A DNA stretch of 64,000 bases from an uncultured Bacteroidota bacterium (lineage in GTDB: Bacteria > Bacteroidota > Bacteroidia > Chitinophagales > Chitinophagaceae), in the NCBI GenBank assembly GCA_903835005.1, contig CAILLK010000073.1, positions 62,001 through 126,000 of the forward strand. Reading direction: 5' to 3'. A program made the position numbers and the translations under genes. Below the pieces are notes generated by a model. That model searched no databases. It was not told where the DNA came from and worked only from the letters and a program-made list of their open reading frames with translations. Shown in pieces: positions 1 to 9,369 of the stretch; position 1 is the first letter of the stretch, and each line of letters begins with the position of its first letter.

Positions 1-17
1 GTCAAAATTCATCGTTT

Positions 18-317
18 ATGAAAAAAATCATTTATTTACTGTTAGCCCTCATAGTTCTGGGCACAGGTACGTATGCGCAGGATACCAAATCAGCCAAGGG
101 CAAACCAAAGAAAGAGGCTGCAAAACCAGCTAATCCGGCTAAAGATGTAGCTGCAAAACCAGCTGCAGCCACAGGTAAAAAGCTAAAAAAGGACGGCACT
201 CCGGATATGCGCCATAAAGAGAACAAGGAAGCAGCGAAGCCTGCCGGCAAACTGAAAAAAGACGGTACCCCTGATATGCGGCATAAAGCGAATAAAGAAG
301 CAGCCAAAAAGAAATAA
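18..317 (+). CDS. Small secreted Lys/Ala/Pro-rich repeat protein
   Basis: A 99-residue protein opening with a clear signal peptide (basic MKK, hydrophobic core, cleavage likely after the TYAQ at about residue 21). The mature part is almost only Lys, Ala, Pro and Gly. It holds two copies of a 14-residue motif, KLKKDGTPDMRHKxN, near residues 55-70 and 77-92, each followed by KEAAK. Small basic secreted proteins with a KKDGTPD-type motif are frequent in Bacteroidota but have no assigned function that I know of. The extreme basicity suggests a periplasmic or surface polyanion-binding role, which is only an inference. The start lies 17 bases from the window edge, so its promoter is not visible. 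Confidence 0.8.
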   Translation: MKKIIYLLLALIVLGTGTYAQDTKSAKGKPKKEAAKPANPAKDVAAKPAAATGKKLKKDGTPDMRHKENKEAAKPAGKLKKDGTPDMRHKANKEAAKKK

Positions 318-410
318 CCGGTAATTGAATTAGTTTATTTTCTCGTTTATGAGCCAGGCTGGTTTAATAAATAAACCATCCCGGCTTAATAAAAAGAACC
401 GATTTGTATT

Positions 411-1754
411 CTATTTCACCACAATAGCAGCAACCAGCTTTTCATTACTTACCAGGGCAGTAACAAAATAAAGACCGGGGCGGATATCAGGATTCATTTG
501 CGTTTTTATATTGGTTGTTGTTCGGTATTCTGATACCTTTTCGCCAGTGACATTTGTGATAATTATTGTTACTTTTTCATTTGCAGGTGCGGAAACAATG
601 CAGGTAAATTCACCAAATCCGGGATTAGGAAACAAGGAGAGTGAAGTATTTTGGGTGCTACTGTTTTTTACCTCAGTAGCTGCGTTTTTAATGCGCATTA
701 CTGTAGTTTTATCACCGTCTGTTGCATCCAGAAAAGCTACATAAGGATTACCACTGCCATCCAGGGCCATATTGAGATACCAGGCCCAGCCAGCCGAAAA
801 CCCTCGGATACCCACAGTGTCCCACGCTGCACCGTTATATTTCAATACGGTTGCTTTATGACCCGGAAGAATATCAACATAGGAAAGATAGGGATTACCG
901 GCATTATCAATGGCAATAGATGTCCAGTCAGCGTTGCCGGCAGGTGTACCCACCAATATCCAACTGGTTCCGTCAAACTTCTTCACCGTAGCACTGCCAT
1001 CATAACCATCTGTATAGGCAACATAGGGTGTGCCATCCGGGCCAAAGGCAATGGTGGTGTATTGTGTTTGCGCCACTGACGAAAAACCAGGGCTCCCAAC
1101 AGTTACCCAATTACTGCCGTTATACTTCATCACCGTAGCTTTCAGTCCATTTGCAAAATCCTGGTAGATCATCCAGGGCAGGCCACTGGTATCCAGCGCT
1201 ATTTTGTTGTATAGCGTATTGCCTGCCGAGAAGCCCGGAGCGCCCACATTAACCCAGTTTGTGCCATCAAATTTCATGACTATTGCCCCGTCGCCCAGAT
1301 AGCCCATGTATGGTGTGTTATTCTTGTCAATTGCCAATGAAACATATTGAGACACGTGTGCCGAAAAGCCAGGGCTGCCAATATTCACCCATGCAGCTCC
1401 ATTGAATTTCATAACACTGACCTTTCCACCGTTTGCCTGATCTGAAAAGGCTACATAAGGTATGCCTCCGGTGTCTATTGCTAAACTTATTGACGTAGCC
1501 GCTCCGGCTGAAAAACCCGGGCTGCCCACAACTACCCAATCTGTTCCGTTGAATTTCATTACAGTAGTTTTCTCACCGTTTGTTGAGTCCTCAAATGCCA
1601 CATATGCCGTGCCGCTGCGGTCAAGAGCAATAGTGATATAAAAAGATGGGCCAGGTGAAAAACCCTCACTGCCCAGATTGGTCCATGTTTGTGCCTGGCA
1701 TAAACCGGAAAGGAACAGGAATGAAAGAAAGAAGCAGAAAAAAAGATGTTTCAT
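411..1754 (-). CDS. T9SS-sorted secreted repeat protein, probable beta-propeller
   Basis: A 447-residue protein. I start it at the ATG at 1754 because that Met begins a signal peptide (MKHLFFCFFLSFLFLSG, cleavage after CQAQ); the longer frame to 1793 adds 13 unlikely residues. The body holds about seven copies of a 50-56 residue unit with a V-x-K-[FY]-[ND]-G-x-x-W core followed by a VGSPGFSAG-like loop, then an ALD-x-S-G-x-P-Y-[VM]-x-[YF] strand. This is the look of a beta-propeller. The last ~75 residues, from about SLFPNPGFGEF, form a T9SS type A sorting domain ending in KLVAAIVVK. The protein is therefore expected to be exported through the outer membrane and anchored or released. The ligand is unknown. 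It is transcribed away from the NHL pair that follows. Confidence 0.85.
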   Translation of the reverse strand: MKHLFFCFFLSFLFLSGLCQAQTWTNLGSEGFSPGPSFYITIALDRSGTAYVAFEDSTNGEKTTVMKFNGTDWVVVGSPGFSAGAATSISLAIDTGGIPYVAFSDQANGGKVSVMKFNGAAWVNIGSPGFSAHVSQYVSLAIDKNNTPYMGYLGDGAIVMKFDGTNWVNVGAPGFSAGNTLYNKIALDTSGLPWMIYQDFANGLKATVMKYNGSNWVTVGSPGFSSVAQTQYTTIAFGPDGTPYVAYTDGYDGSATVKKFDGTSWILVGTPAGNADWTSIAIDNAGNPYLSYVDILPGHKATVLKYNGAAWDTVGIRGFSAGWAWYLNMALDGSGNPYVAFLDATDGDKTTVMRIKNAATEVKNSSTQNTSLSLFPNPGFGEFTCIVSAPANEKVTIIITNVTGEKVSEYRTTTNIKTQMNPDIRPGLYFVTALVSNEKLVAAIVVK

Positions 1755-1989
1755 AACTGAGTTATTGGAAAGATGAAAAATAGTGCAATGCAAATTACGA
1801 CTTAAAAAAAACCAAGATGTATCAAAAATTTCTAAAAAAAATTTTATAAGGATGGACCGGATATTTATATGAATGAAACAGGAATAAATGGTGCTGAAGG
1901 AAGAAACGGCCTAATAATGAACGGATCGATATATTTATACCCAACGTTTGCCGATCTTTACTCGTCTATACTTCTAAACTTCATATTTT

Positions 1990-3357
1990 ATGAACCATTA
2001 TTACAAGATTTTTGCCTTATCAGCAGCTGTGGCTGGAATACTTACATTTTCAAACCCGTGCAGCTCACAGATAATGGTGCGTTTGGCCGGAACCGGATTT
2101 TGCGGCTTTTCGGGCGATGGCGGCAGCGCATTAAATGCGGAGATTTGTATGCCGTGGGGCCTGGCGGTTGATAACAGTGATAATACCTATATAGGTAACT
2201 GGAGTGAGAATGTAATACGTAAAGTATCTGCCACAGGCATAATCTCGACCTGGGCCGGAAGCGGCTCCATGTCTTTTTCGGGCGATGGTGGAAAGGCAGA
2301 TACCGCGGGGATTCCTGCACCATGGTATCTGTATTTCGACAAAAACCAAAACCTTTTTGTAAATGACGGCCAGGTAACTTACCGGAAAATTACCCCGGAA
2401 GGGATAATAACTACAGTGGCAGGCAGTGATACAGCTATGAATTACCAGGATGGAGTGCCGGCTACAAGCGTATTCCTGGGTGCAACATCCATGGTGGCTG
2501 ATCATGCAGGTAACCTGTATTTCGCAGTTGGTTCTTTTTATGCGCCGCCACCCGGCGATACGGCTCATTATTTTATCCGTAAGGTAACTACCGATGGTAT
2601 CATAAATACCTTAGCCGGCAATGGCTCATCCTCAGCAAGTGGTATTCCGGCTGTTAATGCACACATTGCTAATCCTATAGGCATGGTCATTGATGGCTCA
2701 GATAATATTTATTTTTCAACCGGATTTGCCATCAATAAAATTGATAAAAACGGCATCATCTCCTTGTATGCCGGTAATGGTACGGATTCAAGTGACGGAG
2801 CTACCATAAGTAATGCAGCTATCTTCCCAACAGCTATGGCCTTCAGCCCCGCCGGAGAACTCTATTTCTCAGAGGGATATAACAGCAGGATCAGGAAAAT
2901 ATCGACAGATGGTATTGTTACCACTGTTGTTGGCACAGGGGTTTCCGGTTACAGCGGAGACAGTGTAATTGCCCGTAATTCCCGCATTTTTACCGCAAAT
3001 GACCTGGCCTTCGATCAGAAAGGAAACCTTTACTTTGATGAGGAAGACGGAACGGAGCATTTTGCTATGGTATTTAAGGTGATACTGGAACCCGCAGCAG
3101 TGCCGCAAATTTCTAAAGCCGGAAACTATGTTATCAGCCCGAACCCATCGGCAGGAATTTTTAACTTCACTTCCAGCCAAACCATAGCAGATATAAAGAT
3201 TACTATCAGTAATTGCCTTGGCCGGACAGTTTATCAGAATTGGTCAGGAACGAATACAATTATCGACCTGAGTGCTGAGCCTGCAGGTATTTACTGTGCA
3301 AGAATAAGTGATGAGAAAGGATCAATACTGGAAACACGAAAACTGGTAAAACAATAA
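1990..3357 (+). CDS. NHL-repeat T9SS type A secreted protein (first of a tandem pair)
   Basis: A 455-residue protein with a signal peptide (MNHYYKIFALSAAVAGILTF, cleavage after CSSQ). Six NHL-type units follow, marked by the loops LAGTGFCGFSGDGG, WAGSGSMSFSGDGG, VAGSDTAMNYQDG, LAGNGSSSASG, YAGNGTDSSDG and VVGTGVSGYSGDS, each followed by an N-x-Y-[IF] strand and an IRK[IV] turn. Six NHL units normally close one six-bladed propeller. The C-terminus from about residue 375 (VISPNPSAGIFNF) is a T9SS type A sorting domain ending ETRKLVKQ. Its stop codon overlaps the start of the next gene (TAATG), so the two are co-transcribed and probably translationally coupled. The ligand is unknown. Confidence 0.88.
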   Translation: MNHYYKIFALSAAVAGILTFSNPCSSQIMVRLAGTGFCGFSGDGGSALNAEICMPWGLAVDNSDNTYIGNWSENVIRKVSATGIISTWAGSGSMSFSGDGGKADTAGIPAPWYLYFDKNQNLFVNDGQVTYRKITPEGIITTVAGSDTAMNYQDGVPATSVFLGATSMVADHAGNLYFAVGSFYAPPPGDTAHYFIRKVTTDGIINTLAGNGSSSASGIPAVNAHIANPIGMVIDGSDNIYFSTGFAINKIDKNGIISLYAGNGTDSSDGATISNAAIFPTAMAFSPAGELYFSEGYNSRIRKISTDGIVTTVVGTGVSGYSGDSVIARNSRIFTANDLAFDQKGNLYFDEEDGTEHFAMVFKVILEPAAVPQISKAGNYVISPNPSAGIFNFTSSQTIADIKITISNCLGRTVYQNWSGTNTIIDLSAEPAGIYCARISDEKGSILETRKLVKQ

Positions 3358-4679
3358 TGACAAAATTTTTGGGTTGCCTTATCAGAAATAGAGTAGCGAT
3401 TCTGTATGCAGCAATAATGCTGTTGTTCTCTGGTGAAGTGAAGGCACAGATAATCACCAGTTTGCTTCCTGGCCTCAATTATCCCAATTTTGAGGTGCCG
3501 GATAGCGCCCGAAACCTTTATGTAAGTGATGGAGGACAGATACGTATAATCAGTACAGCAGGTACCATCAGTGACTGGATAGGATCTAACAGCACCAGCG
3601 GATACAGCGGTGATGGGGGCCCAGCAACTGCAGCAATGATAAACGGTCCTCAGGGCATGGCATTTGATGGTGCTGGCAACTTCTATTTTGCAGACCAGGG
3701 TAATTCCTGCGTCCGTAAAGTAGTTGCTTCTGGTATTATATCTACTATTGCAGGTACCGGGGGGGCATCTGGATTTAGTGGCGATTTCGGACCTGCCAGC
3801 CAGGCTCAACTAAGTGGCCCTTCCTGTATCGTTCTGGATAAAAACGGCAACCTTTTTATCTCTGACCAGCATAACAACCGTATCCGTAAAGTGAATACAG
3901 CCGGCATCATAACAACAATTGCCGGGATAGATTCGGCCGGATTCAGCGGTGATGGCGGACCTGCAACCAACGCAGCAATTAATCAGCCGGTTGGCATTGC
4001 TGTTGATACTGCTGGTAATATCTTTTTTGCCGACAGCTACAACAGTCGGGTTAGGAAAATAAATGCGGCCGGAATTATCAGTACAATTGCTGGCTGCGAT
4101 ACCGGAGTTGATTATGGCGACAATATTGCAGCAACAACAGAATTATTGTCAGAGCCTATGGGTATTACTACCGATAATTTCGGCAACGTATTTATTGCCG
4201 ACCAGGGACATAATCAGGTTCGAAAAGTTGATCAGGCAGGTATTATCAAAAATGTTGCTGGTTTTGGAATCCAGGGTTTCAGTGGCGATGGCGGCCCGGC
4301 AATCTATGCCTTTCTTGCAGCGCCCAATGATGTGAAAACTGATACCGCAGGCGATATCTATATTGTTGACCAGTTCAATTTCCGCATAAGGTACATAGCC
4401 AATACACTTGCTGCACCAGAAGTTGATGTCGATAGCAGTGAAAATATTGTTTATCCCAATCCCGGCAACGGTCTATTTACAGTTAAGAGGTCATCGGGTG
4501 GTACTGAGCCTTTGCTGATAAGAATACTTAACGCAATTGGTCAGGTAGTTTATGAACAGGATATGGAAAAGTGCACCCTGCAAATTGATCTGAAATCAGC
4601 GCCCAATGGTATTTACTTTGTAATGATTACTGGGAGATCCGGAGCAGTACCGGAAACAAGGAAACTGGTAAAACAATAA
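3357..4679 (+). CDS. NHL-repeat T9SS type A secreted protein (second of a tandem pair)
   Basis: A 440-residue paralogue of the preceding gene, starting one base inside its stop codon. The N-terminus has a signal peptide with a hydrophobic stretch near residues 13-27, cleaved after VKAQ. Five clear NHL loops are visible (SNSTSGYSGDGG, GTGGASGFSGDFG, GIDSAGFSGDGG, GCDTGVDYGDN, GFGIQGFSGDGG). A more degenerate first unit could complete a six-bladed propeller. The T9SS sorting domain starts at about VYPNPGNGLFTV and ends ETRKLVKQ, the same last eight residues as its neighbour. The pair probably arose by tandem duplication. The NHL loops also match those in the giant gene at the end of the window. 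Exported surface protein; partner unknown. Confidence 0.88.
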   Translation: MTKFLGCLIRNRVAILYAAIMLLFSGEVKAQIITSLLPGLNYPNFEVPDSARNLYVSDGGQIRIISTAGTISDWIGSNSTSGYSGDGGPATAAMINGPQGMAFDGAGNFYFADQGNSCVRKVVASGIISTIAGTGGASGFSGDFGPASQAQLSGPSCIVLDKNGNLFISDQHNNRIRKVNTAGIITTIAGIDSAGFSGDGGPATNAAINQPVGIAVDTAGNIFFADSYNSRVRKINAAGIISTIAGCDTGVDYGDNIAATTELLSEPMGITTDNFGNVFIADQGHNQVRKVDQAGIIKNVAGFGIQGFSGDGGPAIYAFLAAPNDVKTDTAGDIYIVDQFNFRIRYIANTLAAPEVDVDSSENIVYPNPGNGLFTVKRSSGGTEPLLIRILNAIGQVVYEQDMEKCTLQIDLKSAPNGIYFVMITGRSGAVPETRKLVKQ

Positions 4680-4857
4680 AATTAAAATCATCCAATGTGC
4701 TAAGCTGTAAACGTGGATATTCTAATTGAAATGCCCATCGGTTTGTGCAATATAGCCGCATCTGTATATGAACCTATGGTAAAAGACCGATATTGATCAT
4801 AAATTAACCTCCATTACCAAAACCGGCGTCAGTTATACTCCTTAAACTTCTTAAGGG

Positions 4858-5490
4858 TTATTTTTTAGCCGTTCTCAGTATGCCTTGCTGGCAATTGAGT
4901 ATAAAGCCGGTTGACCAGGAAGTAAAATTATCTTTAACCCCGCCTTCAACAAAATAACTGATACTTAATGGTCCCTGAATATCCCATGAGTGCTCCAGCC
5001 CAATGCCGGCGTATGGAAGCGCTCCGCTGGGATATTCTGTAAATACAGCATAAACATCCCATTTTTTAGCCTGTTTTCCCCCCTCCCCGTTATTACCGAT
5101 CCTGAATTTATAACCCAGCCACTGGCCTACCGTATTGTCATTGAATGTGTAAAGGAAATAACCGTAAAAATTATCGTTTTCATATCCTGCATATAGCGAG
5201 AGAATATTGAATAGCTGCCAGGGGTTTTGAGTTGATATTGCGTTTTTATCAGTCTGGGCATAGTTCCAGTTACTGAACCCGAGGTTGAAATTGCCGTTGT
5301 TTTTTTTCAGCAAGTCACCTATGCAGCTGCAGCAACATTTGTTCCCATTGCAACTGTTCCCTTCACTATTGTTAGCTGTATATCCGGAAGATGAATAGGG
5401 TTGATTCATTGATTGAGACCAAAGACATGAAGTCCAGCAAAGAATACCAATTAATGTTATCAGATTTTTTATTGCAATGAATTTTCTCAT
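4858..5490 (-). CDS. Hypothetical exported protein with a cysteine cluster
   Basis: A 210-residue protein that I do not recognise. I place the start at the ATG at 5490, which begins an export signal (MRKFIAIKNLITLIGILCW); the frame extends to 5541 but those residues look untranslated. Soon after the signal there is a dense cysteine cluster, C-N-G-N-K-C-C-C-S-C. The rest is rich in aromatic residues and Gly (GYENDNFYGYFLYTFND, YAGIGLEHSWDI, SYFVEGGV), consistent with antiparallel beta strands and perhaps a small outer-membrane barrel. Whether the signal is type I or a lipoprotein signal is unclear, because a Cys lies near the cleavage region. It stands alone between convergent and divergent neighbours. 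Confidence 0.6.
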   Translation of the reverse strand: MRKFIAIKNLITLIGILCWTSCLWSQSMNQPYSSSGYTANNSEGNSCNGNKCCCSCIGDLLKKNNGNFNLGFSNWNYAQTDKNAISTQNPWQLFNILSLYAGYENDNFYGYFLYTFNDNTVGQWLGYKFRIGNNGEGGKQAKKWDVYAVFTEYPSGALPYAGIGLEHSWDIQGPLSISYFVEGGVKDNFTSWSTGFILNCQQGILRTAKK

Positions 5491-5811
5491 TTGCTTTTTT
5501 TGTAAAAATAGAGAACTAAGCGGACAAATTGAAAAGATCAAATCAAGCCATCCGCAAGTAAATAAATGAAGAAGCAGTGCTTGAAATAATTTAAACTCCT
5601 TGCAGTTTCATCATGGGTTAATATTGGGTTTCAAAGTGGCATAATAGTATATAAAATCAATTGTATAATACAAATAATCAAAAAGTACCTGCTAAAATTA
5701 GCTTGTATTGCTATGCTATAATGTTTGCTGTCTTTATTTTTATTCTTGGTATGAAAGATCAGTTTTATGTCAGCTAAGTATAACTCGGGAGAACTTTCAT
5801 TTATCTTTGCA
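5491..5811. other. Intergenic region, AT-rich
   Basis: Divergent intergenic stretch between the hypothetical exported protein and the amidotransferase. It holds the presumed promoters of both genes. Only the -7-like box next to the amidotransferase is convincing; no repeat or RNA gene was seen. Confidence 0.4.
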
Positions 5812-5819
5812 GTTATATT
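5812..5819 (+). promoter_or_regulatory. Bacteroidota -7 box (TATCTTTG) of the amidotransferase gene
   Basis: TATCTTTG matches the phylum's -7 consensus TAnnTTTG. No TTG is present 19 bases upstream, so the -33 element is weak or absent. Only 13 bases separate the box from the GTG start, so the 5' leader should be under about 10 nt. Confidence 0.5.
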
Positions 5820-5832
5820 TCCTGCATAACTT

Positions 5833-6534
5833 GTGACAATAGGCATATCATATACAGATTCGCATTACGAAAACTATCCGTTATGGATCAGGGATAATGA
5901 TCCTGCCATACGTATTATTCAATTATCTCCCGGAAATAAAGATGATCTCGGAAAATGCAATGGTATAGTCTTAAGCGGTGGTATAGATACCCATCCGCGG
6001 TTTTATAAAAATAAGAATCTTGATTACCCGAATGCGCCTCAGGAATTCAGTGAAGAACGGGATGAATTTGAACTGATGGTTTTCGGATATGCACTTGAAA
6101 AAAAGTTACCTGTGCTGGCCATTTGCCGGGGCATGCAGCTTGTGAATATTGCCCTGGGTGGCGATCTTATTCAGGATATTGAGGCCTCTGGAAAAAATGA
6201 CCACCGCAGGCATTGTGATAATGATGGAATACATGAAATAATGATAAGCAAAACCAGTTTACTGTTTGAGATAGTTGATAAAGACACCGGTGTCATTAAC
6301 AGCGCACACCATCAGGCTCTTAATAATATTGCACCAGACCTGGAAGTAAATGCCTGGTCGGCAGATGGCATAGCAGAAGGGGCAGAATGGAAAAATAAAA
6401 CCGGAAAACCATTTCTTTTGTGCGTTCAATGGCACCCGGAAAGGCTGGTTAAAACTCAGCCGGAAAATCCATTTGCAAATAAGATAAGAATAAAATTCCT
6501 GGAAGCAGTGAAGATTGGCTCCCGGAAAATCTAA
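5833..6534 (+). CDS. Class I glutamine amidotransferase, gamma-glutamyl-GABA hydrolase (PuuD) type
   Basis: A 233-residue peptidase C26/class I amidotransferase. The nucleophile elbow is LAICRGMQ with Cys98, and the remaining triad residues are in QWHPE (His201, Glu203). The early VLSGGIDTHP motif is typical of gamma-glutamyl-gamma-aminobutyrate hydrolases. The family hydrolyses gamma-glutamyl amide bonds in the cytoplasm, for example in putrescine degradation, but the substrate here is not fixed because no other polyamine gene is nearby. The start is GTG at 5833: a TAA lies two codons upstream in frame, so no earlier start is possible. It is a single gene, convergent with purC. Confidence 0.85.
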   Translation: MTIGISYTDSHYENYPLWIRDNDPAIRIIQLSPGNKDDLGKCNGIVLSGGIDTHPRFYKNKNLDYPNAPQEFSEERDEFELMVFGYALEKKLPVLAICRGMQLVNIALGGDLIQDIEASGKNDHRRHCDNDGIHEIMISKTSLLFEIVDKDTGVINSAHHQALNNIAPDLEVNAWSADGIAEGAEWKNKTGKPFLLCVQWHPERLVKTQPENPFANKIRIKFLEAVKIGSRKI

Positions 6535-6586
6535 CCCAGATCATTCAGGCAATCTTTGCAGGTTGCTGATAACTACTTAGTGCGCT

Positions 6587-6627
6587 GAAAGAAAAAGAGG
6601 TAATGCTCTCGCAAGCACCACCTCTTT
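6587..6627 (-). terminator. Rho-independent terminator of purC
   Basis: AAAGAGGT (6594-6601) pairs with ACCTCTTT (6620-6627), with a further TGCT/AGCA inner stem. On the minus strand it is followed by TTTTTCTTTC. It sits between two convergent stops and may serve both genes. Confidence 0.75.
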
Positions 6628-6650
6628 ACATTTAGTCAATGGGAATAAAA

Positions 6651-7568
6651 TCAGGAGAGCGCGTTTATTGCTTCCAGAAGTTTGCGTTCTTCTTCCGCAT
6701 GGTTTACATCGTGCTTTACAAATGTTTTCCCCGTTACCACTTCATACAGCTCAATATACCGCTCAGAGATCTGCCCTATTACTTCTTCGGTCATTTCCGG
6801 CACTTTCTGGCCTTCCAGCCCCTGGAAACCATTTTCCATCAGCCATTCCCGCACAAATTCTTTAGATAACTGGCGCTGCTGTTCTCCTTTCTTCTGGCGA
6901 TCTTCATAACCTTCCATGTAGAAATATCTTGAAGAATCCGGAGTATGGATTTCATCAATCAGGTAAATCTGGTTGCCGATTTTACCAAATTCATACTTTG
7001 TATCTACAAGTATAAGGCCGCGCTCACGGGCAATTTCCCTGCCCCGCTCAAATAAAGCAAGGGTATATTTCTCCAGTTGCTCATATTCTTCTTTCGAAAT
7101 CAGGCCGCTGCTTATAATTTCTTCGCGCGAGATATCTTCATCATGACCTTCATGCGCCTTGGTAGTAGGGGTAAGAATGGGTCTGGCAAAAAAATCATTT
7201 TCTTTCAGGCCGTCAGGCATTGGTACTCCGCATATTTCTCTTTTGCCGCTCTTGTATGTGCGCCAGGCATGGCCGGTCAGGTTTCCGCGCACAACCATTT
7301 CCACCGGATAAGTTTCGCATTTATAGCCTATAGTAGTATTCGGCAGCGGGGTCGAGATCATCCAGTTGGGAACAATATCTCTTGTTGCAGTAAGAAACTG
7401 TGCTGCAATCTGGTTAAGCACCTGCCCTTTATAGGGTATAGGTTTTGGCAACACAACATCAAATGCCGATATCCGGTCGCTCACTACCATTACCAAATAC
7501 TTATCGGCTATAGTATAAACATCACGTACTTTTCCTTTGTAAAAATTGGTTTGCCCTGGTAAGTTCAT
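6651..7568 (-). CDS. purC: Phosphoribosylaminoimidazole-succinocarboxamide synthase
   Basis: SAICAR synthase, 305 residues. It ligates CAIR and aspartate with ATP in de novo purine synthesis, in the cytoplasm. Family signatures visible are YKGKVRDVY near residue 10, [12 protein letters not shown] near 30-41, [15 protein letters not shown], and [12 protein letters not shown] in the C-terminal half. The length fits the bacterial/plant-like ~300-residue class rather than the ~240-residue form. The ATG at 7568 gives the expected N-terminus (NFYKGKVRD close to the start). It is monocistronic, with a -7 box at 7606-7613 and a terminator at 6587-6627. No other pur gene lies in the window. Confidence 0.97.
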   Translation of the reverse strand: MNLPGQTNFYKGKVRDVYTIADKYLVMVVSDRISAFDVVLPKPIPYKGQVLNQIAAQFLTATRDIVPNWMISTPLPNTTIGYKCETYPVEMVVRGNLTGHAWRTYKSGKREICGVPMPDGLKENDFFARPILTPTTKAHEGHDEDISREEIISSGLISKEEYEQLEKYTLALFERGREIARERGLILVDTKYEFGKIGNQIYLIDEIHTPDSSRYFYMEGYEDRQKKGEQQRQLSKEFVREWLMENGFQGLEGQKVPEMTEEVIGQISERYIELYEVVTGKTFVKHDVNHAEEERKLLEAINALS

Positions 7569-7605
7569 AATAGCTGTTCTGTTTAGGTTTAATAATTTTG
7601 GAGTG

Positions 7606-7613
7606 CAAAGGTA
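7606..7613 (-). promoter_or_regulatory. -7 box (TACCTTTG) of purC
   Basis: TACCTTTG on the minus strand matches TAnnTTTG, 37 bases before the purC ATG. No clear -33 TTG was confirmed. Confidence 0.5.
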
Positions 7614-7693
7614 AGAGAATAGGATAATAAGTGTGCACTGTATAATTTACATTATGAAGGATCCTTATTCAGCTATTAGCAGATTAGATATAT

Positions 7694-7736
7694 AAAAAAT
7701 GCAGATGTCCCACGTTTCTCAGGCATGGGACATCTG
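7694..7736 (-). terminator. Rho-independent terminator of asnS
   Basis: An 11-bp perfect stem, CAGATGTCCCA (7702-7712) with TGGGACATCTG (7726-7736), is followed on the minus strand by six T residues (7694-7699). It starts just past the asnS stop. Confidence 0.85.
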
Positions 7737-7749
7737 GTACAATATAAAA

Positions 7750-9177
7750 CTAAAATTCAGCGTTCTTAGGCGTTCTCGGAAAAGGTATTACATCCCTGAT
7801 ATTGGTCATGCCGGTGATAAACTGCACCATGCGCTCAAAGCCAAGGCCGAAGCCAGCATGCGGCACAGTGCCGAAACGCCGGGTGTCGAGATACCAGTAC
7901 ATTTCTTCAGTTGGTATGTGCATCTCATTCATGCGCTGCATAAGCTTGTCAAGCCTTTCCTCTCTTTGAGATCCGCCTACTATCTCACCAATGCCTGGGG
8001 CCAGAATATCCATAGCGGCTACTGTTTTGCCATCATCGTTCTGGCGCATATAGAAGGCTTTGATATCCTTGGGGTAGCCGGTAACGATTACTGGTTTTTT
8101 GAAGTGTTTTTCTACCAGGTAGCGTTCGTGCTCGCTCTGCAGGTCTATACCCCAGCTCACATCATACTGGAATTTTTTCTTTTTGTATGCAGGTGAATCG
8201 ACGAGTATTTTAATTGCTTCAGTGTAGGTAATCCGTTCAAACTTGTTGTTAAGTACAAATTGCAGTTTCTCAATAAGGCCCAGTTCACTACGCTCATTCT
8301 GTGGTTTTTGTTTTTCCTCATCGGCAAGGCGGGTAGCCAGAAAGTCAAGGTCTTCCCGGTTATGCTCCAGACTGTAACTGATCACATATTTCAGCAGGTC
8401 TTCGGCAAGGTCCATGTTATCGTAAATATCATTAAAGGCTACCTCTGGTTCTATCATCCAGAACTCGGCAAGGTGACGGGGCGTATTGGAGTTTTCTGCA
8501 CGGAATGTTGGGCCAAAAGTATACACCTCACTGAAGGCCATAGCGCCCAGTTCGGCCTCAAGCTGGCCGCTTACTGTAAGGTTGGTAGCCCGGCCAAAGA
8601 AATCTTCTTTGAAGTTGATACTGCCATCTTCATTATGCGGGGCGTTATCAAAAGGAAGGGTGGTAACCTTGAACATCTCACCTGCGCCCTCTGCATCAGA
8701 TGCGGTAACTATAGGTGTATGGAGGTAAACAAAACCCCGGTCGTTGAAGAATTTGTGTATAGCAAAAGCTACGGCATGGCGCACCCTGAAAACACCGCCA
8801 AATGTATTGGTACGGAAACGAAGATGGGCTATCTCGCGCAGGTATTCCAGGCTGGGTCGGTTTTTGAGTTGCAGAGGAAATTGTTCCGGGTCGCACTCAC
8901 CAAGCACAGTCAGTTGCTCGGCCTTTATTTCCATTTTTTGACCCTGGCCCAGAGAGGCTACAACTATACCATCTACACTTATAGAGGCGCCGGTTGTGAT
9001 CTTTTTCACGAGGGCAGGATCGGTATCCAAACCAATTACCACCTGCAGATTGGCCATGCAGGAGCCATCATTGAGCGCAATAAACTGGTTGTTGCGGAAT
9101 GAGCGAACCCATCCTTTAACGTTAACAGGATAACTGAAAGTTTCGTTCTTTAAAATGTCTTTGATCTTGGTCCTCAT
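7750..9177 (-). CDS. asnS: Asparaginyl-tRNA synthetase
   Basis: Class IIb aminoacyl-tRNA synthetase, 475 residues from the chosen start, charging tRNA-Asn. The N-terminal OB-fold anticodon-binding domain covers about residues 10-100 ([20 protein letters not shown]). Class II motif 2 is in [18 protein letters not shown] and motif 3 in [16 protein letters not shown]. The ~45-residue segment between the OB fold and the catalytic core, and the AEFWMIEPE sequence, place it with AsnRS rather than AspRS. I start at the ATG at 9177 ([10 protein letters not shown]); the longer frame begins with TTG at 9195 and adds only six residues. It is monocistronic with its own terminator. Confidence 0.96.
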   Translation of the reverse strand: MRTKIKDILKNETFSYPVNVKGWVRSFRNNQFIALNDGSCMANLQVVIGLDTDPALVKKITTGASISVDGIVVASLGQGQKMEIKAEQLTVLGECDPEQFPLQLKNRPSLEYLREIAHLRFRTNTFGGVFRVRHAVAFAIHKFFNDRGFVYLHTPIVTASDAEGAGEMFKVTTLPFDNAPHNEDGSINFKEDFFGRATNLTVSGQLEAELGAMAFSEVYTFGPTFRAENSNTPRHLAEFWMIEPEVAFNDIYDNMDLAEDLLKYVISYSLEHNREDLDFLATRLADEEKQKPQNERSELGLIEKLQFVLNNKFERITYTEAIKILVDSPAYKKKKFQYDVSWGIDLQSEHERYLVEKHFKKPVIVTGYPKDIKAFYMRQNDDGKTVAAMDILAPGIGEIVGGSQREERLDKLMQRMNEMHIPTEEMYWYLDTRRFGTVPHAGFGLGFERMVQFITGMTNIRDVIPFPRTPKNAEF

Positions 9178-9369
9178 AATTAAAATTTCACCCAACCCCC
9201 TATGCTCCTGATGGAAGTACTTTATAATGTTAATTTCAGCTTAAAGCATCTGTTCTGCTTTATGGAGCCAGCAGAACAAGTTGCGAAATTAAGCCATGGT
9301 TTTCCAATATTGATAACTATTTTCACTTAACATTGTTAAGGAATTTAAATAAAGAGATAAGATAATTAT

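Noticed and set aside
5631-5846. A 71-codon minus-strand ORF overlapping the amidotransferase start
   Set aside because: It overlaps a strongly supported gene and its promoter and has no recognisable features.
8260-9102. A 280-codon plus-strand ORF antisense to asnS
   Set aside because: It is entirely antisense to a clearly conserved tRNA synthetase, and its peptide shows no domain.
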